Shown piece by piece: positions 19,614 through 27,081 of a stretch of DNA of 64,000 nucleotides (positions are counted from its first letter, which is position 1; each line of letters opens with the position of its first letter). Origin of the DNA: Spiribacter roseus (GTDB lineage Bacteria > Pseudomonadota > Gammaproteobacteria > Nitrococcales > Nitrococcaceae); assembly GCF_002813635.1 (NCBI RefSeq), contig NZ_CP016382.1, positions 1,647,001 to 1,711,000 on the forward strand, read 5' to 3'. The notes beneath the pieces are model-generated. The model was not told the DNA's origin and did not search any database. It saw nothing but the letters and a program-made list of their open reading frames with translations. A program made the translations under genes and the position numbers.

Positions 19614-20410
19614 TGAGTGCGAGTGTTGCGGATCATCTGAAAACCGGCCCACAGCTCAGTGGCCGGTTCATTGCCGTGTGGCTGCGCAACCTGCGGGTCT
19701 GGCGCAAGCTCATGCTGCCCTCGCTGCTGGGCAACTTCGGCGAGCCGGTGCTGTATCTGCTGGCACTCGGTTATGGACTGGGGCAGTTCGTCGGCGAAGT
19801 CGAGTCCATGCCCTATATGGTGTTCCTGGCGAGCGGCATCGTCTGCTCAGCGGCGATGACCGGCGCCACCTTCGAGGCGCTCTACTCCGCCTACACCCGG
19901 CTCACCCAACAGCAGACCTGGGCGGCGATGCTCGCCGCGCCGATGAACGTCGATGATGTGGTGCTGGGCGAGATCGCCTGGGCGGCCACCAAGGCGCTGA
20001 TCAACGCCAGCGCCATCGTCCTGGTCGCCGCCGTGCTGGGTCTGGTCGCCGGGCCCGAGGCGCTGCTGGTGCTGCCGGTGATCCTGCTCGCGGGGTTTTC
20101 GTTTGCCGGCATCGCGATGATCGTCACCGCGATTTCGCCGAGCTACGATTTCTTCCTGTACTACTTCACATTGGTGATGACGCCGATGCTGCTGCTCTCG
20201 GGCGTGTTCTTTCCGCTATCGGGGCTGCCCGATGCGGTGGGCATCGGCGCGCAGTTCCTGCCGCTCGCGCATGTGGTCATGCTGGTGCGCCCGCTGATGA
20301 CCGGCACGGCCGTCGACGCACCGGTGCTGCATCTGGCGGTGATCCTGGGCTATGCGGTGGGCAGCTACTGGATCAGCGCGGCCCTGGCGCGGCGACGGCT
20401 GATCCGCTGA
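19613..20410 (+). CDS. ABC-2 type transporter permease (NodJ-like)
   Basis: The 265-aa membrane protein has six hydrophobic segments and an N-terminal amphipathic region (RFIAVWLRNLRVWRKLMLPS). The order NodI-NodJ and the conserved TPMLLLSGVFFPLSGLP segment fit the ABC-2/NodJ family, exporters of lipo-oligosaccharides or drugs. The start ATG overlaps the TAA of the ATPase gene (TAATG). No nodulation genes are nearby, so the substrate is unknown. Confidence 0.92.
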   Translation: MSASVADHLKTGPQLSGRFIAVWLRNLRVWRKLMLPSLLGNFGEPVLYLLALGYGLGQFVGEVESMPYMVFLASGIVCSAAMTGATFEALYSAYTRLTQQQTWAAMLAAPMNVDDVVLGEIAWAATKALINASAIVLVAAVLGLVAGPEALLVLPVILLAGFSFAGIAMIVTAISPSYDFFLYYFTLVMTPMLLLSGVFFPLSGLPDAVGIGAQFLPLAHVVMLVRPLMTGTAVDAPVLHLAVILGYAVGSYWISAALARRRLIR

Positions 20411-20469
20411 CCGGCTCTGTCCGCTCCGGCAGCCAGATCCAGACGTAGGCGCCCAGCGGCTGCTCGGCG

Positions 20470-20799
20470 CTAGAAATCATCATCCACTCTGGGGGAGTGG
20501 GCATGACGTGGCAGGAGCGTCAGTCGATCCGCGGCTTCACGGTTGGCGCGCCGCAGCTCTGCCGGGCTCGCACTGAAAAGCGGCACACCCACAATGGTGG
20601 CGGCCTCGAAATAAAGCCCGATATCCGTGCCCGGGTCACCGTTTTCAATGCGCCGCAGCGTCACACGGGTAATGCCTGCGCGCTCGGATACATCGGATGC
20701 GGTCATGCGCCGCTCGATCCGGCCGGTGCGCACAAGCCGGCCCAGTAGCGCGACCGCCTCACGGGTGTGCGGTGAATAGACTCTTTGCCTGGCGGCCAT
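20470..20799 (-). CDS. XRE-family regulator, HipB-like antitoxin without a toxin
   Basis: The 109-aa protein has a helix-turn-helix domain around residues 30-65 (RRMTASDVSERAGITRVTL, then RRIENGD) and the VYSPHTREAVALLGRLVR opening seen in regulators that normally precede hipA kinases. Here no hipA follows: the next gene is the convergent ABC permease, 59 bp away. A set of TATCC/GGATA half-sites lies immediately upstream of its ATG, suggesting autoregulation. A C-terminal tail after residue 75 is Arg-rich and ends RVDDDF. It may be a solitary regulator or the survivor of a lost hipBA pair. Confidence 0.75.
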   Translation of the reverse strand: MAARQRVYSPHTREAVALLGRLVRTGRIERRMTASDVSERAGITRVTLRRIENGDPGTDIGLYFEAATIVGVPLFSASPAELRRANREAADRLTLLPRHAHSPRVDDDF

Positions 20800-20815
20800 A
20801 GAGTGGATCCCTGAA

Positions 20816-20851
20816 TATCCAAAAGTCCCGTAGGAGGATATTCAACTATCC
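20816..20851. promoter_or_regulatory. TATCC/GGATA half-sites, candidate operator of the HipB-like regulator
   Basis: Half-sites TATCC (20816-20820), GGATA (20836-20840) and TATCC (20847-20851) flank the promoter of the HTH gene, whose ATG is at 20799. The first two are part of a perfect 8-bp inverted repeat, GAATATCC and GGATATTC, with arm centres 20 bp apart, two helical turns. The E. coli HipB operator uses TATCC and GGATA half-sites with an 8-bp spacer; here the spacer is 15 bp. Confidence 0.6.
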
Positions 20852-20859
20852 ATCTCGCT

Positions 20860-21408
20860 TCAATACTGGATCAGCGAGTGCACCGGCGCGTCGGTCATGT
20901 GTTCGCGGGCGTTGAGAAAACCCAGCTCGATGATGAAGCTGTAGCCGAGCATCTCCGCCCCCAGGCGACGCAGCAGATCCCCGGTGGCCCGAGCCGTTCC
21001 CCCGGTGGCCAGCAGATCGTCCACGATCAGCGTGCGGGCGCCCTGACCCAGTGCATCGCGATGCACCTCAAGCGCGTCGGTGCCGTATTCAAGCTGATAC
21101 TCGCAGGCGTAGACGTCGGACGGCAGCTTGCCGGGCTTGCGCACAGGGATGAAGCCGGCGCCAATGCGGTACGCAAGCGCGGCGCCAAAGATGAACCCGC
21201 GTGACTCAGTGCCGACGATGTACTCCGGCACCGGACCCTGCAGGTCCTGCGCCAGCAGATCCACGGCCGTTTTAAAGCCCTCGGCATCGCCGAGCAGCGG
21301 CGTGATGTCCTTGAAAAGGATTCCCGGCTTGGGGAAGTCGGGAATGTCCCGGATCAGCCCCTGCACCTGAGCGACGGCGGCGTCCCGGTCCTCGATCATG
21401 GCAGTCAC
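20860..21408 (-). CDS. apt: adenine phosphoribosyltransferase
   Basis: The 182-aa enzyme salvages adenine to AMP with PRPP. The family opening LIRDIPDFPKPGILFKDITPLL, the VGTESRGFIFGAALA segment and the PRPP-binding loop TLIVDDLLATGGTA are all intact. It is followed by the HipB-like regulator and preceded by the small cysteine-rich genes, whose coding ends two bases from the apt start, so the three are probably one operon. Confidence 0.95.
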   Translation of the reverse strand: MTAMIEDRDAAVAQVQGLIRDIPDFPKPGILFKDITPLLGDAEGFKTAVDLLAQDLQGPVPEYIVGTESRGFIFGAALAYRIGAGFIPVRKPGKLPSDVYACEYQLEYGTDALEVHRDALGQGARTLIVDDLLATGGTARATGDLLRRLGAEMLGYSFIIELGFLNAREHMTDAPVHSLIQY

Positions 21409-21410
21409 GA

Positions 21411-21647
21411 CTAGCGTCTCCTCAATCCTTGGGCCACTGCATGGTAGCGGGAAACCGCCGGAGTGTCGTCACGCGACAGCGCCAGCAGGCAGGTGCGACA
21501 CAGGCAGTCATCATACGCAGCGGCCACCGCCTCGCGCATATCATCGCTCAGGGTAATGTCGACACACTGGCAGCGGTGGATCGTGCCCAGCCGGCACTCG
21601 AAGTCGTTGCCGCAACGGGGACAGCGCTTGGGCTCATGATCAGGCAT
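21411..21647 (-). CDS. cysteine-rich CWC-type small protein
   Basis: The 78-aa protein starts MPDHEPKRCPRCGNDFEC and contains paired cysteines (CPRCG, CQCVD, CLCRTCLLAL) that could bind zinc or an Fe-S cluster. This pattern matches the small cysteine-rich CWC family of unknown function. I chose the ATG at 21647 because it overlaps the stop of the DUF1289 gene (ATGCCTGA), indicating coupling. It ends three bases before apt. Confidence 0.75.
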   Translation of the reverse strand: MPDHEPKRCPRCGNDFECRLGTIHRCQCVDITLSDDMREAVAAAYDDCLCRTCLLALSRDDTPAVSRYHAVAQGLRRR

Positions 21648-21888
21648 TCGGGGTTGAGCTTCGCGGGGTTGAGCTTCGCGCCGCGCCGGGGCGGGTTGCG
21701 GTGCTGAAGGCATCATCGGCGAGCCAGCCGCCATTGGCGGCCTCGCGCTCGAGCCGATCCATGATGGCCAGGCGCTTGTCTTCGGGATAGTCGCGCCATT
21801 CAACGATCTCGGTCTCGGTGCGTCCGCAGCCGATGCAGCGGCCATTATCGACTTCGCAGATGCTGATGCAGGGTGACGATGCGCTCAT
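21640..21888 (-). CDS. DUF1289 family small cysteine-rich protein
   Basis: The 82-aa protein begins MSASSPCISICEVDNGRC and has the C-x3-C-x6-C-x2-C pattern followed by TETEIVEWRDYPEDKRLAIM, typical of DUF1289, a family thought to bind a metal or Fe-S cluster. The ATG at 21888 has GGAG seven bases upstream, better than the in-frame start nine codons earlier. The C-terminus contains a duplicated RSSTP pentapeptide from a 15-bp tandem repeat. Confidence 0.85.
   Translation of the reverse strand: MSASSPCISICEVDNGRCIGCGRTETEIVEWRDYPEDKRLAIMDRLEREAANGGWLADDAFSTATRPGAARSSTPRSSTPNA
21650..21679. repeat. 15-bp tandem duplication in the DUF1289 gene
   Basis: Two exact copies of GGGGTTGAGCTTCGC lie head to tail at the 3' end of the DUF1289 gene, just outside the start of the CWC gene. 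Being a multiple of three, the duplication keeps the frame and adds one RSSTP unit. Confidence 0.9.
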
Positions 21889-21946
21889 GATTTCTCCACA
21901 AGATGTTGGGGTCATGTTCTACCAGAAACCCAACTTGAAGGACAAA

Positions 21947-22261
21947 TCACGGCGCCCGACTGCTGTTCATCATGGTCTTGAACGCCGAGTGCTGCCGGCG
22001 GTTACGCCGGGCCAGACGCAGGTCATAGTCCATCTGAAGCCGCAGCCAGAATTCCGGCGAGGTCTCGAAGTAGTCCGCGAGCAGCAGGGCGGTCGGGGCC
22101 GTGATGCGGCGTTTGCCGGCGAGGATATCAGTGATGCGGTTAACCGGCACCCGCAGCGCCCGGGCCAGGGACGCGGGCTTCAGGCCACGCGCGATCATGA
22201 ACTCATGGCCGAGCACGTCGCCGGGCGGCATCGGGGCTTCCCACTCATCCTGCGGATTCAT
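21947..22261 (-). CDS. higA: HigA-family antitoxin (addiction module antidote)
   Basis: The 104-aa protein has the HigA layout: an N-terminal PPGDVLGHEFMIARGL segment, the XRE helix-turn-helix KPASLARALRVPVNRITDI, and LAGKRRITAPTALLLADYF with SPEFWLRLQMDYDL after it. HigA neutralises HigB and represses the operon. The start overlaps the toxin stop by four bases (ATGA). Order toxin-antitoxin, as here, is standard for higBA. Confidence 0.92.
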   Translation of the reverse strand: MNPQDEWEAPMPPGDVLGHEFMIARGLKPASLARALRVPVNRITDILAGKRRITAPTALLLADYFETSPEFWLRLQMDYDLRLARRNRRQHSAFKTMMNSSRAP

Positions 22262-22596
22262 GGGCCCGGCGCCTCGTCGAGGGCGACGCCGTGGGCCTCG
22301 CCGGCGGTAAAGCGAAAGAGCAGCCACCAGCCATAGCCCACACGCAGGGTATAGCGGTCGTGATGGTCGTTGGGGTCGGGATCGGGGTCGGGGTCGGGGG
22401 TGTCGAACGGGATCGACTCATCAATCATGGGCTGCAGGCGCCTGCCGCAGGCCTGTTGCAGATCCTCCGCGTCAGTGGCGGCGTGGAGGAGCGCCAGATC
22501 ACGACGCAGCACGGTGGCGAGGTTTGCTGGCGTGGAATGGGATGGCCGCCCCCACCAGATCATCCGCAGGCGGGGCGAGGCGAAGGTCTTGATCAT
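22258..22596 (-). CDS. higB: HigB-family mRNA interferase toxin with acidic Pro-Asp insert
   Basis: The 112-aa protein has the HigB/RelE-like beginning (MIKTFASPRLRMIWWGRPS), a helix rich in Arg and Leu, and the conserved end DRYTLRVGYGWWLLFRF. HigB toxins cleave ribosome-bound mRNA. Between residues 64 and 77 there is an unusual TPDPDPDPDPNDHH insert encoded by a hexanucleotide repeat, where relatives have a short loop. AAGGA precedes the ATG. Whether the insert impairs activity is unknown. Confidence 0.88.
   Translation of the reverse strand: MIKTFASPRLRMIWWGRPSHSTPANLATVLRRDLALLHAATDAEDLQQACGRRLQPMIDESIPFDTPDPDPDPDPNDHHDRYTLRVGYGWWLLFRFTAGEAHGVALDEAPGP
22372..22400. repeat. GGGGTC-type hexanucleotide tandem repeat inside higB
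   Basis: About four and a half copies of a GGGGTC unit, one with an A for G, encode alternating Pro-Asp in the toxin on the minus strand. Six-base units preserve the frame on expansion or contraction, and the plus strand is a run of G-tracts. Confidence 0.85.
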
Positions 22597-23057
22597 TGGG
22601 CGATTCCTTGCCGGGATGAGGCTTGACGCTCAGTTCACCATATCGCGCGGCGGAGAGGGGCACCGGCCGTCGGGCCATGTGGCGCTGACCGATTCGTGGC
22701 CTGTGCCGGGCGATGAGCGGGAGACGAGCGGGCGGCGGATGCGGGTAAGGGAGGAAGGGCGTTGTGGGGTCTTCGGGACACGAAGTGACGCGCGACGGAG
22801 ATCGTTATTACGCTCGACGTCACACGTCACGCCATGGGCAGCGGGAGTGCCTGGAATAACCGCCGCTCATCCGCGTTTCGGGGCCGCTGGAGCGCATGGG
22901 TCGTTGCGATCGTCCTGACGCGCTCTGTCGTCACTGTAAACGGAGGACGGAGTGCGTCAATTCGTCTCCGGAAGACCCTACAAAACCCAGGAGCCCAGCC
23001 CAGGCCTGGGCACCCGGCCTGGCCCCGGGCCCTGCCCCCGCGTGCTACCGTCCTCCC
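22597..23057. other. 461-bp stretch with no convincing gene
   Basis: No frame here has plausible protein character. The left end would carry the higBA promoter (TATGGT on the minus strand near 22640). The right end, before the DksA/TraR-like gene, is very GC-rich and includes a perfect 14-bp palindrome, GCCCAGGCCTGGGC at 22998-23011, followed by another GGCC-rich stretch. It may hold promoter or structured leader sequence of the DksA-like gene. Confidence 0.5.
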
Positions 23058-23396
23058 ATGGACGAAGACATCGACATCCCCCACTTCCGGCAGCGGCTGC
23101 ACGAGATGCGTGCTGAAATCGAAGGACAGGCGCAGGCTCGCGACGACTCGCGGGCGACCGTGGAGCTGGATCAGACCCGCGTGGGGCGGCTATCGCGCAT
23201 GGACGCCCTTCAACAGCAGGCAATGGCCGAGGCCACCAACGAGCGCGCGCAACTCACGCTCACGCACATCACCTCCGCCCTGCAACGCTGCGATGACGGC
23301 ACCTACGGCGAGTGCCTGCGCTGCGGCGAGCTCATCAACCCGCGGCGGCTTGAGGTGGATCCCGCCGCGACGCTGTGCATCGACTGCGCGGACTGA
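23058..23396 (+). CDS. DksA/TraR-family C4 zinc-finger protein
   Basis: The 112-aa protein has an N-terminal coiled coil (residues about 5-75) and a C-terminal C4 zinc finger, YGECLRCGELI plus TLCIDCAD, as in DksA/TraR regulators that enter the RNA polymerase secondary channel. It is shorter than DksA (151 aa) and resembles the YbiI/TraR-like paralogues. The acidic tip DxxDxA of true DksA is not visible. The ATG at 23058 begins MDEDIDIPHFRQRL; longer upstream frames lack protein character. Confidence 0.85.
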   Translation: MDEDIDIPHFRQRLHEMRAEIEGQAQARDDSRATVELDQTRVGRLSRMDALQQQAMAEATNERAQLTLTHITSALQRCDDGTYGECLRCGELINPRRLEVDPAATLCIDCAD

Positions 23397-23415
23397 GAGC
23401 GCCCGACGCGTCACG

Positions 23416-24927
23416 CTAGCTCAGGAATAACCCATACGCCGGATTATCCGACTCATTCCGATACGGATAGCCCAGCTTGTCGAGGCTTTCCTCAAACTTC
23501 TCCCGCTGCTCGGGCGGCACCTGGATCCCCACCAGCACCCGGCCATAGTCCGCGCCATGGTTGCGGTAATGGAACAGCGAGATATTCCAGCGCCGTCCCA
23601 GGCGCTTGAGAAAGTTCAGCAGCGCGCCGGGGCGCTCCGGAAAGCGCACCTGATAGAGCACCTCGTGATCGACGTTATGCCCGCGGCCACCCACCATGTG
23701 CCGCACATGCACCTTCGACATCTCATCATCGGTCAGATCCAGCACCGGATAGCCCTTCGCCCGCAGCGCCTCAACCACCTCGTCGCGCTCAGCCAGGCCA
23801 TCATTCAGGCCGATCCCAGCGAATACATGCGCCTCATCGGCGTGCGCGAAGCGATAGTTGAACTCAGTGATGGCGCGGTTGCCGATGGTCTCGCAGAACT
23901 CACGAAAACTCCCCGGCCGCTCCGGGATCGTCACCGCCAGCACCGCCTCGCGATGCTCGCCCAGCTCGGCGCGCTCCGCCACATGCCCCAGGCGTGAGAA
24001 GTTCATGTTGGCGCCACAGTTGATGCCCACCAGCGTCTGGCCGGTCACACCGCGCTGCTCGATGTACTTCTTGATCCCCGCCACCGCCAGCGCACCGGCC
24101 GGCTCCATCACCGTGCGGGTGTCCTCGAAGATGTCCTTGATGCCGGCGCAGATCTCATCGGTGCTCACCAGCATGCACTCATCCACCAGCTCGCGGGCGA
24201 TCCGGAACGTCTCCTCACCGATCTGGCGCACGGCTACGCCGTCGGCGAAGATGCCCACCTGATCCAGCGTGACCCGCTCGCCCGCGGCCATCGCCCGCTC
24301 GAGCGTCGGCGCGTCCTCGGGCTCCACCGCGATGATGCGGATATCCGGGCGCAACTGCTTGATATACGCCGCAATCCCGGCGATCAGACCGCCACCGCCC
24401 ACCGGCACGAACACCGCATCAATGGGCTGGGGATGCTGGCTGAGGATCTCCATGCCCACCGTGCCCTGCCCCGCGATCACGTCCGGGTCATCATAGGGCG
24501 GGATGAACGTCAGCCCGCGCTCCTCGATCAGCTTGGCGGCATGGGCCTTGGCGGCATCGTAGTTATCGCCATGCAGCACCACCCGACCGCCAAAGTTGCG
24601 CACCGCGTCCACCTTGATGCTCGGCGTGGTCCGGGGCATGACGATGGTCGCCTTGATGCCAAGCTTCTGCGCCGAGATCGCCACCCCCTGCGCGTGATTG
24701 CCGGCGGACGAGCAGATCACACCTTTGTCCCGCTCGGCCTGGCTCAGGCTCGCGATCTTGTTGTACGCCCCGCGGATCTTGAACGAGAACACCGGCTGCA
24801 TGTCCTCGCGTTTGAGCAGGATATTGTTATCCAGGCGCCGCGACAGGTTGGTGGCAGTGACAAGCGGCGTCTGCTCAGCGACATCGTAGACGCTCGCTGT
24901 CAGAATACGTTGAAGATAGGATTGCAT
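23416..24927 (-). CDS. ilvA: biosynthetic threonine ammonia-lyase
   Basis: The 503-aa PLP enzyme converts threonine to 2-oxobutanoate, the first step of isoleucine synthesis. The PLP lysine lies in [11 protein letters not shown] (Lys50), the [11 protein letters not shown] loop and the glycine-rich [11 protein letters not shown] phosphate cup are present. Two C-terminal ACT-like domains ([13 protein letters not shown] and [13 protein letters not shown]) give isoleucine/valine control. I chose the ATG at 24927 ([20 protein letters not shown]); in-frame sequence upstream runs antisense into rpiA. It diverges from rpiA over 52 bp. Confidence 0.96.
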   Translation of the reverse strand: MQSYLQRILTASVYDVAEQTPLVTATNLSRRLDNNILLKREDMQPVFSFKIRGAYNKIASLSQAERDKGVICSSAGNHAQGVAISAQKLGIKATIVMPRTTPSIKVDAVRNFGGRVVLHGDNYDAAKAHAAKLIEERGLTFIPPYDDPDVIAGQGTVGMEILSQHPQPIDAVFVPVGGGGLIAGIAAYIKQLRPDIRIIAVEPEDAPTLERAMAAGERVTLDQVGIFADGVAVRQIGEETFRIARELVDECMLVSTDEICAGIKDIFEDTRTVMEPAGALAVAGIKKYIEQRGVTGQTLVGINCGANMNFSRLGHVAERAELGEHREAVLAVTIPERPGSFREFCETIGNRAITEFNYRFAHADEAHVFAGIGLNDGLAERDEVVEALRAKGYPVLDLTDDEMSKVHVRHMVGGRGHNVDHEVLYQVRFPERPGALLNFLKRLGRRWNISLFHYRNHGADYGRVLVGIQVPPEQREKFEESLDKLGYPYRNESDNPAYGLFLS

Positions 24928-24979
24928 GCCCGACCGGGAATTTGCCCCAAAGGGCGACAGTGTACAGGAGAGACAAGCC

Positions 24980-25642
24980 ATGAGCGTCGACACCCAGAAA
25001 CGCGCCGCCGCCGAAGCCGCCGTCGAGCGCATCGAGCCCGGCAGTGTGATTGGCGTGGGCAGCGGCTCCACCGTCGATCAGTTCATCGACGCCCTCGCCG
25101 CCAGCGACACCCGGATCGAGGCCGCCGTCGCCGCTTCCGAGGCCAGCGCCGAGCGCCTGCGCAACCACGGCATCGAAGTCCGCGACGCCAACAGCGTCAG
25201 CGAACTGAGCATTTACGTGGACGGCGCCGACGAGATCTCCCGCCACCTGCAGATGATCAAGGGCGGCGGCGGCGCGCTGACCCGCGAGAAAGTCATCGCC
25301 GCCATCGCCCGGCGGTTCGTCTGCATTGTCGATGAAAGCAAATGGGTGCGCGCGCTCGGCGACTTCCCACTGCCCGTGGAAGTGGTCCCCATGGCCCGCT
25401 CCTACGTCGGCCGGCAACTGCTCAAACACGGCGGGCGGCCCACGCTGCGTGAGGGGTTCACCACCGACAACGGCAACGTCATCCTCGATGTGCAGGGTCT
25501 GGACTGCGCCGAGCCCATTGCGCTGGAGCGCGCGCTCAATAACATCGCCGGCGTGGTCACCAATGGCCTGTTCGCCGCCCGTCCGGCGGATGAACTGCTC
25601 GTCGGCACCGACACCGGCGTGCAGCGTTTCACCGCCGCCTGA
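24980..25642 (+). CDS. rpiA: ribose-5-phosphate isomerase A
   Basis: The 220-aa enzyme interconverts ribose-5-phosphate and ribulose-5-phosphate. Key segments are [23 protein letters not shown] and [15 protein letters not shown], with [11 protein letters not shown] further on. The ATG at 24980 is preceded by CAGGAGAGACAA, a good ribosome-binding site. Divergent from ilvA; the DUF2905 gene follows after 5 bp. Confidence 0.96.
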   Translation: MSVDTQKRAAAEAAVERIEPGSVIGVGSGSTVDQFIDALAASDTRIEAAVAASEASAERLRNHGIEVRDANSVSELSIYVDGADEISRHLQMIKGGGGALTREKVIAAIARRFVCIVDESKWVRALGDFPLPVEVVPMARSYVGRQLLKHGGRPTLREGFTTDNGNVILDVQGLDCAEPIALERALNNIAGVVTNGLFAARPADELLVGTDTGVQRFTAA

Positions 25643-25647
25643 GCGGC

Positions 25648-25848
25648 ATGCAAAAGGCCCTGATCACCCTCGGTATCGCGATTCTGATCATCGGTCTGCT
25701 CTGGCCGGTGATCAGCAAACTCGGCCTCGGTCGGCTGCCGGGGGATATCGTGATCCGCCGCGAGGGATTCACCGGCTACTTCCCGATCACCACCTCGATC
25801 ATCGTCAGCATCGTGGTGTCAGTAGTTATCTGGTGGTTTCGGCGTTAG
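25648..25848 (+). CDS. DUF2905 family small membrane protein
   Basis: The 66-aa protein has two transmembrane helices flanking a conserved LGRLPGDIVIRREGFTGYFP loop, the DUF2905 signature. Function is unknown. It follows rpiA by five bases and is probably cotranscribed. Its last four bases overlap the 3' end of the truncated vapC reading on the other strand. Confidence 0.9.
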   Translation: MQKALITLGIAILIIGLLWPVISKLGLGRLPGDIVIRREGFTGYFPITTSIIVSIVVSVVIWWFRR

Positions 25849-25958
25849 CGCAGTGGCAGCAAGCAAGCTGTCAATGACGGGCAAGGGACGCTTTGCAGCC
25901 GCTGCGAGCCGCCCCCCGGGAGCTCGGAGATGACATTAGTATCTATCAGATAACTCAA
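25845..25958 (-). pseudogene. truncated, frameshifted vapC-type toxin remnant
   Basis: A TTG start overlapping the antitoxin stop begins LSYLIDTNVISEL, the PIN-domain N-terminus with its first catalytic Asp. The frame then turns into unrelated sequence and stops after 37 codons. In another frame 3' of this, the bases read LPVIDSLLAATALT, the conserved C-terminal PIN segment with the fourth acidic residue. The whole middle of the gene, about 80 codons, is missing and the two ends are out of frame. The remnant abuts DUF2905. It cannot be an active toxin. Confidence 0.75.
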
Positions 25959-26203
25959 AGATCGACCTCACGCGGCAAGCTGTCTCGCCGCTCAAACTCG
26001 ATATCCTCTGCGCCGTAGATCGGGGATCGCCGCATGAAGTCAACCAGCGATTCACGAGGGGCGGTGAGGTGATCGTAGGCGTCCCGCGACATCACAACCG
26101 CGATCGGTTTGCCGTGGTATGTGATCTCCTGAGGGGAGTCGCCTGCCGCACGTATTAAATCGGCGAAGCGCGCCTTTGCTTCCTGTACCTGCCAATCTTT
26201 CAT
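25955..26203 (-). CDS. Phd/YefM-family antitoxin
   Basis: The 82-aa protein starts MKDWQVQEAKARFADLIRAA, followed by EITYHGKPIAVVMSRDAYDHL, the DNA-binding fold of Phd/YefM antitoxins, and an acidic C-terminal tail (IYGAEDIEFERRDSLP) that would occupy a VapC/PIN toxin. Its toxin gene immediately downstream is destroyed, so this antitoxin is now alone. Confidence 0.88.
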   Translation of the reverse strand: MKDWQVQEAKARFADLIRAAGDSPQEITYHGKPIAVVMSRDAYDHLTAPRESLVDFMRRSPIYGAEDIEFERRDSLPREVDL

Positions 26204-26257
26204 TGAAGGCTCTTTCTGATTCGTCTAGCCAGAACATACGCATCCGCACCGATCCAT

Positions 26258-27067
26258 CTATTTCCCTCCCCGCAGCCACGCCCACATCCGGCCCAGATAC
26301 TCATGCCAGGCGGCCTCGGTGGTGCGCAGGTCATCGGCGCTCGGCGCGAAGTCACCCGGGCGGGCGAACTGCTGTGGGATGGCCCGATGGGCGGTCGGGG
26401 CCGGTCGTGGTTCAATGCCTTCGTGATCAAACGCGGCGATGGCCCGCGGCAGATGACTCGCCGAGCTGACCACCACAGGCTGACGAAAGCCCGCGGTGTT
26501 GCCGTCGCGGGCACTCACCCATTCGGCATAAGCCGCCGCCTCCTCCTCGGTATTCCGCGCCGCCGGCAGCATCCGGATCTGCCCCCGCGGCACGCCCAGC
26601 GCCACGGCCATATCCGCGGCGATAGCGGCCTGGGACCGGCCGCGCGGCAGGGCGCCGCTGGTCACCAGCAAGGCATCGGGCCGCATCCGCCACAGCCGAA
26701 TGCCCTCGATGAGTCGCTGCAGGGATGTCGCCGAGAGCTGCGCGCTCAACGGGAGCGAGGGATCATCCACGGCGCCGCCGCCCAGCACCACGATGGCTGC
26801 GACGTCGCTGGGCATTACCTGGCCCACGGCTCCGTCGGGTGCGCTCACCTCAATGGGCGTATACACGCCTTCCAGCGGCGCCATCAGGCTGTTCGACACC
26901 GGCCACCAACTGATCAAGGCGAGCGCCAACGTTGTCACCCCCATCAGCGCCAGACCGGTACGCCGGAAGCGCGTGAACGCGGCCATCAAAAGCCCCACCA
27001 GCAGGGCGATCACGACCAGGCTGAGCGGCTTTAAAAGCGCGCCGGCGAGTTTTGTGAAAAGGAACAC
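26258..27067 (-). CDS. YdcF/ElyC-family membrane protein (DUF218)
   Basis: The 269-aa protein has two N-terminal membrane helices (PLSLVVIALLVGLLMAAF and GLALMGVTTLALALISWW) and a periplasmic DUF218 domain with AAIVVLGGGAVDD, LLVTSGALPRGRSQAAIAAD and VVSSASHLPRAIAAF. ElyC/SanA relatives act in envelope integrity and peptidoglycan lipid-carrier metabolism; the precise reaction is not known. Confidence 0.9.
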   Translation of the reverse strand: MFLFTKLAGALLKPLSLVVIALLVGLLMAAFTRFRRTGLALMGVTTLALALISWWPVSNSLMAPLEGVYTPIEVSAPDGAVGQVMPSDVAAIVVLGGGAVDDPSLPLSAQLSATSLQRLIEGIRLWRMRPDALLVTSGALPRGRSQAAIAADMAVALGVPRGQIRMLPAARNTEEEAAAYAEWVSARDGNTAGFRQPVVVSSASHLPRAIAAFDHEGIEPRPAPTAHRAIPQQFARPGDFAPSADDLRTTEAAWHEYLGRMWAWLRGGK

Positions 27068-27081
27068 ACGCTATCCCTGCG

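Noticed and set aside
20411-20469. A terminator between the convergent ABC permease and HipB-like genes
   Set aside because: The 59-bp gap has some GC-rich sequence but no clear stem followed by a T-run in either direction.
22372-22400. Regarding the G-rich repeat only as a G-quadruplex regulatory element
   Set aside because: The repeat is in frame inside a toxin gene, and the coding explanation (Pro-Asp insert) is sufficient; a quadruplex role cannot be judged from sequence.
22896-23057. N-terminal extension of the DksA/TraR-like protein with extra cysteines (CDRPDALCRHCKRRTEC)
   Set aside because: The stretch between these cysteines and the real start is Pro/Gly/Ala low complexity. The protein already has full family length from 23058.
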